In this document: piece after piece, positions 25,984 to 35,888 of the stretch | Position numbering within the stretch: the stretch's first letter is position 1 | Layout: each line of letters opens with the position of its first letter | Assembly (NCBI GenBank): GCA_964450955.1 | Contig: CAYVFI010000015.1 | Span: 71,744 to 135,743, forward strand | Length of the DNA: 64,000 nucleotides | Direction of reading: 5' to 3' | Source: CAYNWT01 sp964450955 | GTDB taxonomy: Bacteria; Planctomycetota; Planctomycetia; Planctomycetales; Planctomycetaceae | Program-made: the position numbers and the translations under genes | Notes under the pieces: model-generated | Seen by the model: the letters and a program-made list of their open reading frames with translations, nothing else | Told to the model about the DNA's origin: nothing | Database searches by the model: none

Positions 25984-28900
25984 ATGAGCGGACCTTCGGA
26001 CGACCAACCTACTACCAGTGATCGACGTGGTGGCCGAAAGTTCCTGCTAATAGGGCTGGCTGTCGTAGCCATTGCCGGCGCAGTCGGAGCGACTTTCTTC
26101 TTCCGCGAAAAACCCGACCCGGACCAACTGGCCCGGTCCGCCCGCATCGCGTTCCGACGCGGCAAGTACAAAGAAGCTTTAGAAGCCGCCGCAGCCGCGC
26201 ATCAGGCGACTCCGACAAACAAACTGATTTTGATTGCCGGCGAGTCTGCTCAAAAAATGGGCGACCTTGATTCAGCGATGACCTGGTACCGACGCCTCGA
26301 AGACGACGGCAGTGACGAGTACCAAAACGGAGCCGTCGCGCAAGCACTGTTGTGTCTCAACACTGGCCGGTTGACCGAAGCCGACAAGTGGTTCGGAATC
26401 GCGCTGTCGAACGAACCGAAAAGAACCGAACTCAACCGCTGGTACGGAACACTGCTTAACGCCGAAGGCCGTCGCTGGGAGGCCAACAAGTATTTCTTCA
26501 GAGCGGTGCAGCTAGCGATAGCGAATTCAATAAGAAACCGCGGCGCGTTTCTTGATAACTCGACCATGGACGACATTTTCATGTTGGCCAACTTCGAGGC
26601 TCCGTTCGAAGACATTCCGCTTGCAGAGAAGGCTGCGAAAGTGATGCCGGACGATCCGATCGCATTGCTGGGTCGGGTTCAAAAGAAGTTCGTCTTCAAC
26701 AAGTATGACGAAGCCATCGTGGACCTGAGAAAGATCATCGACAAGCACCCGGGCCTGTTGCAGGCGCACACCTGGTTGGGTCGCGGACTGTTGGATTCAG
26801 GCGGCCTTGACCAAATGCCGGCCTGGGCCGCGGCCTTGCCTGCTGACCACGACAATTTCGCTCCGCTGTGGCACATCAAGGGACTGTGGGCGGCCAAACG
26901 TGATCAAAACAAAGCGGCTGCAAGGTGCTATTGGGAAGCGGTTAAAAGAGAACCGGATTTCGGTTCTGCCAACTACCAGTTGGGGCTTACGCTTGTCGCT
27001 CTTAAACAACCTGACAACGCAAAGCCATTTCTTGAACGGCACACAAAGCTGTCGAGTTACCACCAACTAACACACCCAATGTATACGTCCGGGCCGCAGG
27101 TCAAGACGCTGCAGCAGGCGATGGACATCACCGGCGAACTGGGTCGCAAGTGGGAGCAAATTGGTTGGTGCAATTTCCTTATTCGCCAGGCGCAGCAGGA
27201 AGGGAAGCCGCCGGAAGAACAGCAAAGGATCTTTGCCGCGTACCAAAAACTGGTACAGCAAGTCGCTTCTAATCCACCCAGAACACTTGCCGCCGCAAAT
27301 CCGGCTCGAACTCTGGATCTGAGTTCCTACCCACTGCCCGACTGGTCGAAGTCTGATTCCGGAAACGTACAGCAAACCGCGATAGATGCGTCAGCGATTC
27401 GGTTCGAAGACATTGCCAACGACATCGGTCTGGAGTTTACATACACAAACGGAGCAGACCGGAAGAAGGGTCTGCGGATTTTTGAAGGAACCGGTGGCGG
27501 TGTCGCCGCATTCGACTTTGACCTGGACGGATGGAGCGACCTGTACCTCACGCAAGGCAGCGATTGGCCGGTCAATAAGACCAAACCAGGCAAACGCGAT
27601 CAGTTGTTTCGATCAACCGACGGTGGGACGCGTGTTGAAAAGGTCACAGCAGAAGCGGGACTCGGAGATGCCGATTACAGCCAGGGTCTCACTGTCGGCG
27701 ACATCAACAGCGACGGGTTCCCCGACCTTTACGTTGGTAATCTCGGCCAAAACCGACTGTACCACAACAATGGCGACGGCACGTTCACGGAAGTTTCGGC
27801 TCAGATACAGGGGCGTTCGAACCGCTGGACGACAAGCGTTTTGGCAGCCGATCTTAACACAGACGGATTCGTGGATTTATTCGACGCCAACTACCTGTCG
27901 GGCGACAAGGTATTTGAGCTGATGTGCGGTGAGGTCCAGCGAGTGTGTGCTCCGGCCGCATACACCGGCGAACACTGTGACGTTTACTTTAACGACGGCG
28001 CTGGCGGGTTTAAGAGTGCGTCCGAATCGACCGGGCTCACTAAAACAATCGGCAAGTCACTGGGCATCATCGCCGGAGACCTGGACAACAGTGGTCAGCT
28101 GAGTCTGTTCGTTTCGAACGACGGCATCGCGAATTTTCTGTTCGTTCCACAAGGCGATGGGGACGATTTAAAATTCGACGAACAGGCTTTGAACCGCGGG
28201 ATCGCGTTCGATTACGACTCACGCGGGCAGGCCTGCATGGGCATCACGGCCGATGACTTCGACGGTGATGAGCTACCCGATTTCTTTGTGACCAACTACT
28301 ACGAAGAATCAAACACGCTGTACAAGATGCTGGCCGGCAATCTGTTTGTGGATCACTCGCGCGAAGCGCAATTGCGTACGCCCAGCTTCATGTTTCTGGG
28401 GTGGGGAACGCAGTCGATTGATGCAAACCTGGACGGTTGGCCCGACCTTGTTGTGACCAATGGGCACGTGGACGATTTCACGCACACCAACATTCCGTTC
28501 AGAATGCGACCGCAATTCTTTCAAAACAACGGCGGTCAGTTTAGCGAAGTCCAACCGCCCGCTGAATCAGAGTTCATGAACCAGCAACAACTTGGGCGCG
28601 GATTGGCCAGGTTTGACATCGACCGAGATGGCCGCACGGACTTCGCTGTCAATCATCTGGACACGCCCGCATCCGTCGCTCGCAACGTGACGGATGGCGC
28701 CGGGCACTTTGTAACAGTGCACCTGGTCGGGACCGAAAGTACTCGCGATCCAATCGGAGCTTCTGTCACGGTTCAGACTGCCGAACGAAAACGGACAATC
28801 CAGCTGTTCGCCGGCGATGGATTCCAGGCATGCAATCAACGCGTTCTTAACTTTGGCCTGGGCAATGCGGGTAAAATTGAACGCATGATCGTGCAGTGGC

Positions 28901-28995
28901 CGTCGGGTGTCCGCCAGACGTTTACCGATGTGCCAATCGACAACGAAATCAAGATTCGCGAAAACGTCGGATCTGTGTACACACTACCGAAATGA
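25984..28995 (+). CDS. TPR / FG-GAP (VCBS) / ASPIC-UnbV protein, paralogue 1
   Basis: 1003 aa. Basic N-terminus and one membrane anchor at about 22-42, then about 10 TPR-like helical pairs (to about residue 440). A β-propeller-type region follows, with calcium-binding VCBS/FG-GAP motifs such as DFDLDGWSDLYL, DINSDGFPDLYVGN and ADLNTDGFVDLF. The C-terminus is an ASPIC/UnbV domain (VQWPSGVRQTF). Such proteins are abundant in Planctomycetes and thought to sit on the outer side of the membrane; their biochemical role is unknown. The start ATG was taken where the N-terminus becomes TM-anchor-like. Its stop is 16 bp before a homologous gene. Confidence 0.88.
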   Translation: MSGPSDDQPTTSDRRGGRKFLLIGLAVVAIAGAVGATFFFREKPDPDQLARSARIAFRRGKYKEALEAAAAAHQATPTNKLILIAGESAQKMGDLDSAMTWYRRLEDDGSDEYQNGAVAQALLCLNTGRLTEADKWFGIALSNEPKRTELNRWYGTLLNAEGRRWEANKYFFRAVQLAIANSIRNRGAFLDNSTMDDIFMLANFEAPFEDIPLAEKAAKVMPDDPIALLGRVQKKFVFNKYDEAIVDLRKIIDKHPGLLQAHTWLGRGLLDSGGLDQMPAWAAALPADHDNFAPLWHIKGLWAAKRDQNKAAARCYWEAVKREPDFGSANYQLGLTLVALKQPDNAKPFLERHTKLSSYHQLTHPMYTSGPQVKTLQQAMDITGELGRKWEQIGWCNFLIRQAQQEGKPPEEQQRIFAAYQKLVQQVASNPPRTLAAANPARTLDLSSYPLPDWSKSDSGNVQQTAIDASAIRFEDIANDIGLEFTYTNGADRKKGLRIFEGTGGGVAAFDFDLDGWSDLYLTQGSDWPVNKTKPGKRDQLFRSTDGGTRVEKVTAEAGLGDADYSQGLTVGDINSDGFPDLYVGNLGQNRLYHNNGDGTFTEVSAQIQGRSNRWTTSVLAADLNTDGFVDLFDANYLSGDKVFELMCGEVQRVCAPAAYTGEHCDVYFNDGAGGFKSASESTGLTKTIGKSLGIIAGDLDNSGQLSLFVSNDGIANFLFVPQGDGDDLKFDEQALNRGIAFDYDSRGQACMGITADDFDGDELPDFFVTNYYEESNTLYKMLAGNLFVDHSREAQLRTPSFMFLGWGTQSIDANLDGWPDLVVTNGHVDDFTHTNIPFRMRPQFFQNNGGQFSEVQPPAESEFMNQQQLGRGLARFDIDRDGRTDFAVNHLDTPASVARNVTDGAGHFVTVHLVGTESTRDPIGASVTVQTAERKRTIQLFAGDGFQACNQRVLNFGLGNAGKIERMIVQWPSGVRQTFTDVPIDNEIKIRENVGSVYTLPK

Positions 28996-29011
28996 CGAAA
29001 CCAGCCGGACC

Positions 29012-31945
29012 ATGACCAGATCACGCCTGCTGGCATTACTCACCGCAATCGTTGTCGTCGGAATCGCTGTCGGCGCGGGTGTGTTTTACTATTCAAGCCC
29101 GCCGCCACCGACGCTAAAAGAAGCCCGCGCGATTCACAGAAAGGGCGACTACAAGGCCGCAATGAAGGCGCTTGATAAGATTCTTAGCGCCAACCCGGAC
29201 TCCGAAGAAGCGCGAAAGCTTGCGGCACAGGTTGCAGTTGATGCCAACGATGCGGCGAAGGTGACGGAGCAGATTGATTGGTTCGCAACACGCGCACCCG
29301 ATTCCGCGACCGCATATGCGCTGCTGATGGCGGATCGAAAACTCAACGCGAACGACGTTGACAATGCGGAGACGTGGCTGCTGCGAGCCCTGCAGTTTGA
29401 CCCGACCAACATGTCGGCTTTGACTCAGTTGGGCCAAATGCTGACAGACCAGGGCCGCCGCTGGCAGGCCAGCCCCATGCTGCTGCAAATCGTAAAGTCA
29501 GGTAAATTTGACCTGACCCAACTGTTGCTCACCGCCAGAACCGAAGACATGCTCACGTTGCCACGTGAGTACATTGCGCAGCGTTATGCCGACCGATCAC
29601 AGGTCGGGCCACTGTTGGGACTGGCCCGATTCGGCATCGCCACCAACGGCCACGAAACGGCTGAAGAACTTGTTCGCGAAGTTATCCGGCGTCGGCCCGA
29701 AATTGTTGAGGCCCCTATTCGGTTATGCGAAATTCTTCTCGAAAAACGACCGGCGGAGTTTCCGGGGGAGATACGAAAACTTCCCGCAGAAGCCAAACAG
29801 CATCCGGCATATTGGACTTTGCTGGGAAAATGGTATCGACGACAAAACGAACCGCGACTCGCGACCGCATGCTTTCGAGAAACACTGACGCTTGATCCGA
29901 ACCGCAACATCGCCACGTTTCAGCTTAGTCAACTACTGGATCAACTGGGCCACCAGAAAACCGCCGAAGTCTTCCGAAAACGCGCGAAAGCGCTTAGCAC
30001 TTTGGGAGCCGACTTGTCCGAGTTCTTCCAGGGGCGAGGATCGCCGGCTCGAGTCCGTTCTGTGTCTGATCAGATGGCCGACCTTGGCCGCAACCGTGAA
30101 GCGTTCGCGTGGGCGCAGTACGCGCTGCAGCAAGGGGCCGCCCAATGGGCCTCACAACGATTAAGAGAGCTCGAACCAATGCTGTCCGATGACCCGCCAC
30201 GGGTTGCAGCCGACGCCAATCCGGTTCGACTGCTAAGCAGTGCCGACTGGCCGCGACCAAGCGACGCCGATCTGGATCGAGTTGCCGCAGGTGGGACAGC
30301 AACCGACTCGTCCGACGGCTCCGAAAAACAAACACCCATTCGACTGGCCGATGTCGCTTCTGACGCTGGCATTAATTTCAAGTACTTCAACGGCGCGGTT
30401 CCAGCCAGCGAAACACACCTGATGTATGAGTTCACCGGTGGAGGTGTGGGCGTGATTGATTACGATCTGGACGGCTGGCCCGAAGTCTATCTGCCAAATG
30501 GAACCAAATGGCCGCCGGGGCCCGACAGTGAATACCGCGATGGGTTCTTTCGGAACCAACAGTCCACGTTTGTTAATGTTGCCGCGATTGCCGGCCTTGT
30601 GGAATCGGGTTTTGGTCAAGGTGTGAGTGTCGGCGATTTTGACTGCGACGGGTTCCCGGACATCTACGTCGCCAATACGAATCGCAACCAACTGTGGCGG
30701 AACAACGGTGATGGCACATTCGTAGACGCCACGGAATCGGCAGGCTTGAACACGTCCGTTTGGACAACCAGTTGCCTGATCGCAGACTTAAACAAGGACG
30801 GCCTGCCTGATCTTTATGACGCCAACTTCCTGACCGGCGCTGATGTGTTCACGCGGGTTTGTGATGAAGATGGCCGGCCGCGTTCGTGCCCTCCGGCGGA
30901 ATTCCCTGGCGAACGCGATTGTGTTCTTCTGAACCGAGGCGATGGCACCTTTGCCAACGTCACCGAAACAGCCGGGGTGACCCATCCGAAAAGTAACAGC
31001 CTTGGAATTGTTGCCGCTGACTTTGATGGTTCTCGGCAGTTGAATTTGTTTCTCGCCAATGACAGCGTCCCGAATTTCTACTACATGAACGAATCGACGC
31101 CCGATTCAATCGTGCTCAGCGAATCGGCTATCGGAGCCGGGCTGAACGTAGACTACGCGGGTAAATCGCAGGCCTGCATGGGTGTCGGGATTGCTGATAT
31201 CGATGCGAACGGGCTGCTGGACTTGTTCATTACAAACTTCCACAACGAATCCAACGCGTTGTACATGCAGCAAGCCGAGAACCTGTTTAGCGATGAATGC
31301 CGACCCTCAAACATTCGTGCGGTCAGTCAGGAGATGCTGGGCTTCGGAACACAGTTTCTGGACATCGACCTGGACGGGTGGCCGGACCTGGTCATTACCA
31401 ACGGACACGTTGACGACTTCACGCATGAAGGAACCAACTACCAAATGCGACCTCAGATCCTCCGGCATACAGGAGGAGAGAACGTTCAGTTTATTGAACA
31501 GAAACCGACGCCTGTTGGACCGTACTTTGCCAGCAAGCACCTTGGGCGCGGTCTGGCTCGACTGGATTTCAATCGCGACGGACTGGATGACTATGGCGTT
31601 TCGCATCTGGATTCACCCTTTGCTCTGGTTCGAAACGAAACGGAAGCACACGGAAATTTCGTGAGCCTGCGTTTGGTAGCCACAACGACATCCCGAGCCG
31701 CAATCGGAGCCGTTGTACGCGTGACTGCGGGCGATCGCACTTACATGCATCAACTAACAGCCGGTGATGGATACATGGCTTCCAACGAACGCCGATTAAC
31801 GGTTGGACTTGGGCAGAGCGACCAGGCGTGCACGATCGAGGTAACCTGGATGTCCGGGAAAGTCGAAGCGTTTGGTCAGGTTGAACCAAACACACACTCA
31901 ATCCTGGTAGAGAGTTTGGGCAGAACTCTGACAGAACCCGAATAG
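29012..31945 (+). CDS. TPR / FG-GAP (VCBS) / ASPIC-UnbV protein, paralogue 2
   Basis: 977 aa with the same order of parts as its upstream neighbour: N-terminal membrane anchor (about 5-27), TPR-like region, VCBS motifs (DYDLDGWPEVYLPN, DFDCDGFPDIYVAN, ADLNKDGLPDLYDAN) and a C-terminal ASPIC/UnbV domain (VTWMSGKVEAFGQ). The two proteins are clearly paralogues but far diverged, so the tandem duplication is old. Probably co-transcribed with paralogue 1 (16 bp apart). Confidence 0.88.
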   Translation: MTRSRLLALLTAIVVVGIAVGAGVFYYSSPPPPTLKEARAIHRKGDYKAAMKALDKILSANPDSEEARKLAAQVAVDANDAAKVTEQIDWFATRAPDSATAYALLMADRKLNANDVDNAETWLLRALQFDPTNMSALTQLGQMLTDQGRRWQASPMLLQIVKSGKFDLTQLLLTARTEDMLTLPREYIAQRYADRSQVGPLLGLARFGIATNGHETAEELVREVIRRRPEIVEAPIRLCEILLEKRPAEFPGEIRKLPAEAKQHPAYWTLLGKWYRRQNEPRLATACFRETLTLDPNRNIATFQLSQLLDQLGHQKTAEVFRKRAKALSTLGADLSEFFQGRGSPARVRSVSDQMADLGRNREAFAWAQYALQQGAAQWASQRLRELEPMLSDDPPRVAADANPVRLLSSADWPRPSDADLDRVAAGGTATDSSDGSEKQTPIRLADVASDAGINFKYFNGAVPASETHLMYEFTGGGVGVIDYDLDGWPEVYLPNGTKWPPGPDSEYRDGFFRNQQSTFVNVAAIAGLVESGFGQGVSVGDFDCDGFPDIYVANTNRNQLWRNNGDGTFVDATESAGLNTSVWTTSCLIADLNKDGLPDLYDANFLTGADVFTRVCDEDGRPRSCPPAEFPGERDCVLLNRGDGTFANVTETAGVTHPKSNSLGIVAADFDGSRQLNLFLANDSVPNFYYMNESTPDSIVLSESAIGAGLNVDYAGKSQACMGVGIADIDANGLLDLFITNFHNESNALYMQQAENLFSDECRPSNIRAVSQEMLGFGTQFLDIDLDGWPDLVITNGHVDDFTHEGTNYQMRPQILRHTGGENVQFIEQKPTPVGPYFASKHLGRGLARLDFNRDGLDDYGVSHLDSPFALVRNETEAHGNFVSLRLVATTTSRAAIGAVVRVTAGDRTYMHQLTAGDGYMASNERRLTVGLGQSDQACTIEVTWMSGKVEAFGQVEPNTHSILVESLGRTLTEPE

Positions 31946-32008
31946 TTGGTTGGAAAACAGCGTTGGCAACGACAGAATCCTGCATAGGAATCATTGTGGG
32001 AGCACTTG

Positions 32009-33271
32009 ATGCATAACGTAGTCAGCGTAATTCTTGGGGGCGGCAAAGGAACACGCCTGTTGCCTCTCACCGAGTACCGCTCGAAGCCGGCCGTCCCTAT
32101 CGGTGGCAAGTACCGGTTAATCGATGTTCCAATCGCCAACTGCATCAACAGCGGTATCAATCGCGCCTACGTGCTGACCCAGTTTAACTCAGCAAGTCTT
32201 CATCGACACATCCGCGAAACCTACCGGTTCGATTTGTTCCACGGTGGCTTTGTCGAAATCCTTGCGGCTCAGCAAACCTACGAAGGAACTGACTGGTACC
32301 AGGGAACAGCCGATGCGGTTCGAAAACAACTTCGCTACCTCAAACAACCTGGCATCGACTACGTGCTCATCCTGTCCGGTGATCAGCTTTATCGGATGAA
32401 CTACCGCGACATGCTGCAATCGCACATCGAAGCCGGGGCGGATGTCACCATTGCGGCTTTACCCGTTGATCAGGAACTCGCAAAGTCTTTCGGCATCATG
32501 CGACTAAGTGATACCGGCCGCGTTGAAGGCTTCGTGGAGAAACCGCAAACACAAAACGAACTCAACGAATTCCGTACTGCAGGCACTTGGATCGACGACC
32601 GCGGACTTAACAGTCAGGGACGCGAGCATCTGGCCAGCATGGGTATTTATCTGTTCGATAGAGACACACTGGTCGAACTACTGGAAGGTTCTGACTACGC
32701 CGACTTCGGCAAAGAAGTTTTCCCAATGTCCATTCGCACCCGACACGTGCAAACGCACTTGTTTGATGGCTACTGGGAAGATATCGGAACCATCCGCGCC
32801 TTCTACCAATCACAGTTGGAACTCGCCAAGCCCAACGCGCCGTTTGAACTGCTGGATTCTGAATCGCCCATCTACACCCGACCACGATTCCTGCCACCAA
32901 CGCGAATGGATGGCGCTGAGATCATCGGCAGTTTGCTGGCTGATGGTTGCACCATTGGTTCTGGTGCGACAATCGAAAACAGTTCCATCGGTCTGCGTTG
33001 CTGCATTGGTTCAGGCGTGACCGTAAAGAGTTCCATACTGATGGGAGCTGACTATTACGAGAAGGAAATCGAGGGACAGATTCCATTCGGCGTCGGCGAA
33101 GGTACTCACATCGAGGGTGCGATTGTCGATAAAAACTGCCGCATTGGGCGGAACGTTCGCATTGCCCCAAGGGACGACATGCCCGAAGGTACCAGCGGCG
33201 ATGTGACCATACAGGACGGCATTATCGTTGTTCGCCGTGGAGCCGAACTGCCCGACGGCTGGACTCTGTAG
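32009..33271 (+). CDS. glgC: Glucose-1-phosphate adenylyltransferase
   Basis: 420 aa. Nucleotidyltransferase signature GGGKGTRLLPLT with the following KPAVPIGGKYRLIDVP, substrate loop YQGTADAVRK, and a C-terminal left-handed β-helix (DGCTIGSGATIENSSIG). It makes ADP-glucose from ATP and glucose-1-phosphate, the committed step in bacterial glycogen synthesis. The ATG at 32009 has a GGAG site at a proper distance; the in-frame start at 31994 lacks one. No other glycogen gene is in the window. Confidence 0.95.
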   Translation: MHNVVSVILGGGKGTRLLPLTEYRSKPAVPIGGKYRLIDVPIANCINSGINRAYVLTQFNSASLHRHIRETYRFDLFHGGFVEILAAQQTYEGTDWYQGTADAVRKQLRYLKQPGIDYVLILSGDQLYRMNYRDMLQSHIEAGADVTIAALPVDQELAKSFGIMRLSDTGRVEGFVEKPQTQNELNEFRTAGTWIDDRGLNSQGREHLASMGIYLFDRDTLVELLEGSDYADFGKEVFPMSIRTRHVQTHLFDGYWEDIGTIRAFYQSQLELAKPNAPFELLDSESPIYTRPRFLPPTRMDGAEIIGSLLADGCTIGSGATIENSSIGLRCCIGSGVTVKSSILMGADYYEKEIEGQIPFGVGEGTHIEGAIVDKNCRIGRNVRIAPRDDMPEGTSGDVTIQDGIIVVRRGAELPDGWTL

Positions 33272-33315
33272 CCGTTTAGTCTTGTGCCGGTACGCAGCCA
33301 AACTACAAGGCCGAT

Positions 33316-33513
33316 CTACAAAGCCGATTCGTCCTCGGCTGGTGGCGGTTCGGGTTTCGACCTGGAACCGGGAAGACGCCCCGCATCTTTTAAAGCGCGG
33401 CGCAGAATGAAGTCCAATTGCCCGTTTGCACTGCGCAGTTCGTCCTCGGCCCAGCGCCGCAACGCTTCGACGATCCTGGGATCGGTTCGCAATAAAAATG
33501 ATTCGCGGGGCAC
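33316..33513 (-). CDS. Small ribbon-helix-helix (Arc-like) protein
   Basis: 65 aa. ESFLLRTDPRIVEALRRWA, followed by a helix with SANGQLDFILRRAL, is a typical ribbon-helix-helix DNA-binding fold of the Arc/HicB-like type. The C-terminal tail is Pro/Glu-rich. The start is a GTG. The gene follows an SPFH-domain gene on the same strand by 70 bp, an association I recall from other bacteria. A hairpin lies between them, so it may be expressed at a lower level. The target is unknown. Confidence 0.75.
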   Translation of the reverse strand: MPRESFLLRTDPRIVEALRRWAEDELRSANGQLDFILRRALKDAGRLPGSRSKPEPPPAEDESAL

Positions 33514-33530
33514 GGGCAGGTTCCGCTAAT

Positions 33531-33570
33531 AGCAAGAAAAGAAAGCCGCCTGGCAACTCGACCAGGCGGC
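33531..33570 (-). terminator. Terminator or attenuator between SPFH and RHH genes
   Basis: Perfect 9-bp stem GCCGCCTGG / CCAGGCGGC (33545-33553 and 33562-33570) followed on the minus strand by TTTCTTTTCTT. It lies just downstream of the SPFH stop and before the RHH start, so it would reduce read-through into the RHH gene. Confidence 0.75.
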
Positions 33571-33583
33571 GTCGATAAGGGTT

Positions 33584-34543
33584 CTAGTTGTAAAGCGAAC
33601 CGGTGTTGACGACTGGCTGAGTATGCCGGTCGCTGCAAAGGACAACCAACAGGTTGGAAACCATTGCGGCTTTGCGTTCTTCATCCAGTTCGACGATGCC
33701 GTCTCTCTTGAGTTGATCAAGTGCCATATCGACCATGCCGACAGCTCCTTCGACAATCTTGGTTCGAGCCGCAACAACGGCCTGAGCCTGCTGACGTTGA
33801 AGCATCGCCGCTGCAATTTCCGGCGAGTACGCCAGGTGACTGATGCGAGCTTCGATGACATCGACGCCGGCTTTGTCCAGACGCTCCTGAATGTCCTTCT
33901 GCAGTTGTTCGCACACTTCAACGGTGCTCCCACGCAAAGAGGTTTCATGATCTTCACTATCGTATGGGTGACGACTGGCAAGGACCCGCAACGCCGCTTC
34001 ACTTTGAACTTCCACAAAGTGTTCGTAGTCATCGACTTCGAACAACGCTTCGGCCGTGTCCACAACCTTCCAAACGACGACGGCTGAAATATCAATCGGG
34101 TTACCGTCGCGATCGTTCACTTTGGAGGGACGGCTGTTGGTGCGAGTCGCTGCCTGAACGACCTGCCCCATCTCGTTCTTCTTTTCCGCCGTTGTTGTAC
34201 TTCCGGTTTCGAAGTTGCGCACACGACGCGACAGCTTCTTCTTCGAATAGAAGGGATTCACCCAATAGAAACCCGATTCAATGACTGAACCTTTATAGTC
34301 TCCAAACAACAACAGCACTCGAGAGTCATTTGGAGCGACCGCCAGAAAGCCAAACAAAGACAAGAATGCCGCGAACATCATCGCGATGCCACAAAGCACC
34401 AGAATCCCGGCGAGCGCACCGTCCGGCCCGTTAGCCGCCGTGATGAAGCAGCCTACACCCGCAAAAGGGAGGCACAAAATCACCAGCAATGGGAACCAGC
34501 CCGACATCGGTTTGAAGGTTTTCTCTCTGATTTGCTCAACCAT
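33584..34543 (-). CDS. SPFH / Band 7 domain membrane protein
   Basis: 319 aa. Two adjacent hydrophobic segments at about 16-36 and 44-67 precede an SPFH (stomatin/prohibitin/flotillin) domain beginning at NDSRVLLLFGDYKGSV. A long α-helical tail contains the AAAMLQRQQAQAVVAARTKIVEGA motif typical of slipin-like proteins. SPFH proteins assemble into membrane scaffolds and often regulate proteases or membrane domains. First gene of a unit with the small RHH protein downstream. Confidence 0.9.
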   Translation of the reverse strand: MVEQIREKTFKPMSGWFPLLVILCLPFAGVGCFITAANGPDGALAGILVLCGIAMMFAAFLSLFGFLAVAPNDSRVLLLFGDYKGSVIESGFYWVNPFYSKKKLSRRVRNFETGSTTTAEKKNEMGQVVQAATRTNSRPSKVNDRDGNPIDISAVVVWKVVDTAEALFEVDDYEHFVEVQSEAALRVLASRHPYDSEDHETSLRGSTVEVCEQLQKDIQERLDKAGVDVIEARISHLAYSPEIAAAMLQRQQAQAVVAARTKIVEGAVGMVDMALDQLKRDGIVELDEERKAAMVSNLLVVLCSDRHTQPVVNTGSLYN

Positions 34544-35022
34544 CGTTGCTTCTTTCTCTTCCAGTCACACGATATTGCCGTGATACCGAACTGATATCAC
34601 TCTGATATTACACCGTCAACGTCAAAAAAGGGTGCGCGGATCACCAAAACAGACAGAAATCTGAAGATTGTCCCCCGTAGAGAGTTCTCCCGGGACACGA
34701 CCGACCGCTTCAGTCGACCGAGGAATTCCAAGCCCCACAACTCTCACGCCGGCCATCCAACAAGCGTGAATCGACCAACCCGTTGGCACGTGTTGCAGGG
34801 ATGGGTAACGCATGACGCTTACCCGAGAACCGCGCGTCTACGCTTCATCATGTGACGGACGTCGCAACTCACCCACATCCGCGTGTGCCGAACCGAAGAA
34901 CCGACGGGTAGGCTCGGTGCGGTTCCTTCTCAGACATTAACCGCGGTCGGCTGTGATTCGGTTTGGAAGAATCATGCAACGGCCCGGTCTTCAAACGCGT
35001 CATGCAAAAGCGAACGGCGTGT
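34544..35022. other. Intergenic region without recognised gene
   Basis: About 480 bp between the divergent-looking SPFH upstream region and the end of the STN-like gene. A short frame at 34622-34813 (minus) has no recognisable product. A weak hairpin (GGGTAA / TTACCC) lies near 34803-34824. Nothing else is seen. Confidence 0.5.
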
Positions 35023-35865
35023 CTACTTGTTGGACAAATAAATTCCGTTTGGCCGTACCTGATGAACCATCTTCGCCTGCTTCAGCCCGGCAGACAGGAC
35101 TTCACCAACGGTTGTGTTCTCAACAGACAGCTTGATCAAGACATCCGGATTCGAAGCGGCCGGCCCATCGACAATTCGAGTGGCCGCCAGGCCGGACATC
35201 TCAGTCAGAAACGCCTGCAGAGTCAGACCTGCGGACGACTCGTAGCTGAGCAAGGGCAGCGAAAGCCGTTGCTGTGTGGCCGCGATGCTGACTGCATCGC
35301 GTTCTGCCTTAAGTCTGGCTTCTGCCTCCTCGACGGTCTCAACCGGTTCCGGCGGCGCGGTATCGATGGCGGGTTCTGGTGCAACTGTTGCTGGAGTTGA
35401 TGGCATCAGGTCTTCGGGAGCCGGTTCATCGACGGCCACCATCGGAACGTCAATGGGTTCCGATTCGCCCAATCCGGAAGGGGGTTCCGGACGGCCGGGC
35501 GCTTCCACGGACTCGGGCAGTTGTTTTGGTTCTGGCTGAGTGATGACAATAGCTGGTGGTTTGGCAGCGGGCTTTTGCTGTTCCGCCTCAGTTTCCTTCG
35601 GCCCACTGAAAACGAAGAACCCGAAGCCCAGCAGCAGTAAGCCGGCTACCGTCCACGCCACAATCTTCGGTGCCGAAACTGATGTAGCCGTCGCCCTGAC
35701 AGCCACGCTATCCGGCGATCGAGCAACTTCTGAGCCACCACTGTGAACATGCAACGCCAGCGACGCCGCGCAGTCGGGGCACTTGAAATCGTGTTGTTCA
35801 CGCAGTGGTCCACGAAGCCTTAGCCGACAGTGGCAGTCCGGACATTCGTGTTCGTAAACCTGCAT
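35023..35865 (-). CDS. Zinc-ribbon / TM / Pro-rich / STN-like protein
   Basis: 280 aa in four parts: a zinc ribbon (CPDC at 8-11 and CPDC at 29-32, with an extra Cys13), a membrane helix at about 68-87, a long Pro/Glu-rich linker (about 95-190), and a C-terminal domain with a secretin/TonB N-terminal (STN)-like pattern, LQAFLTEMSGLAATRI...VGEVLSAGLKQAKM. The cytoplasmic zinc ribbon with a periplasmic STN-like domain suggests a link to an envelope machine, but no secretin gene is in the window. The next gene upstream on this strand starts 23 bp before it. Confidence 0.75.
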   Translation of the reverse strand: MQVYEHECPDCHCRLRLRGPLREQHDFKCPDCAASLALHVHSGGSEVARSPDSVAVRATATSVSAPKIVAWTVAGLLLLGFGFFVFSGPKETEAEQQKPAAKPPAIVITQPEPKQLPESVEAPGRPEPPSGLGESEPIDVPMVAVDEPAPEDLMPSTPATVAPEPAIDTAPPEPVETVEEAEARLKAERDAVSIAATQQRLSLPLLSYESSAGLTLQAFLTEMSGLAATRIVDGPAASNPDVLIKLSVENTTVGEVLSAGLKQAKMVHQVRPNGIYLSNK

Positions 35866-35888
35866 TGCAGTTCGCTCTTATTCTGCCG

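Noticed and set aside
34622..34813. 63-aa minus-strand frame
   Set aside because: No ribosome site and no recognisable pattern; short enough to occur by chance.
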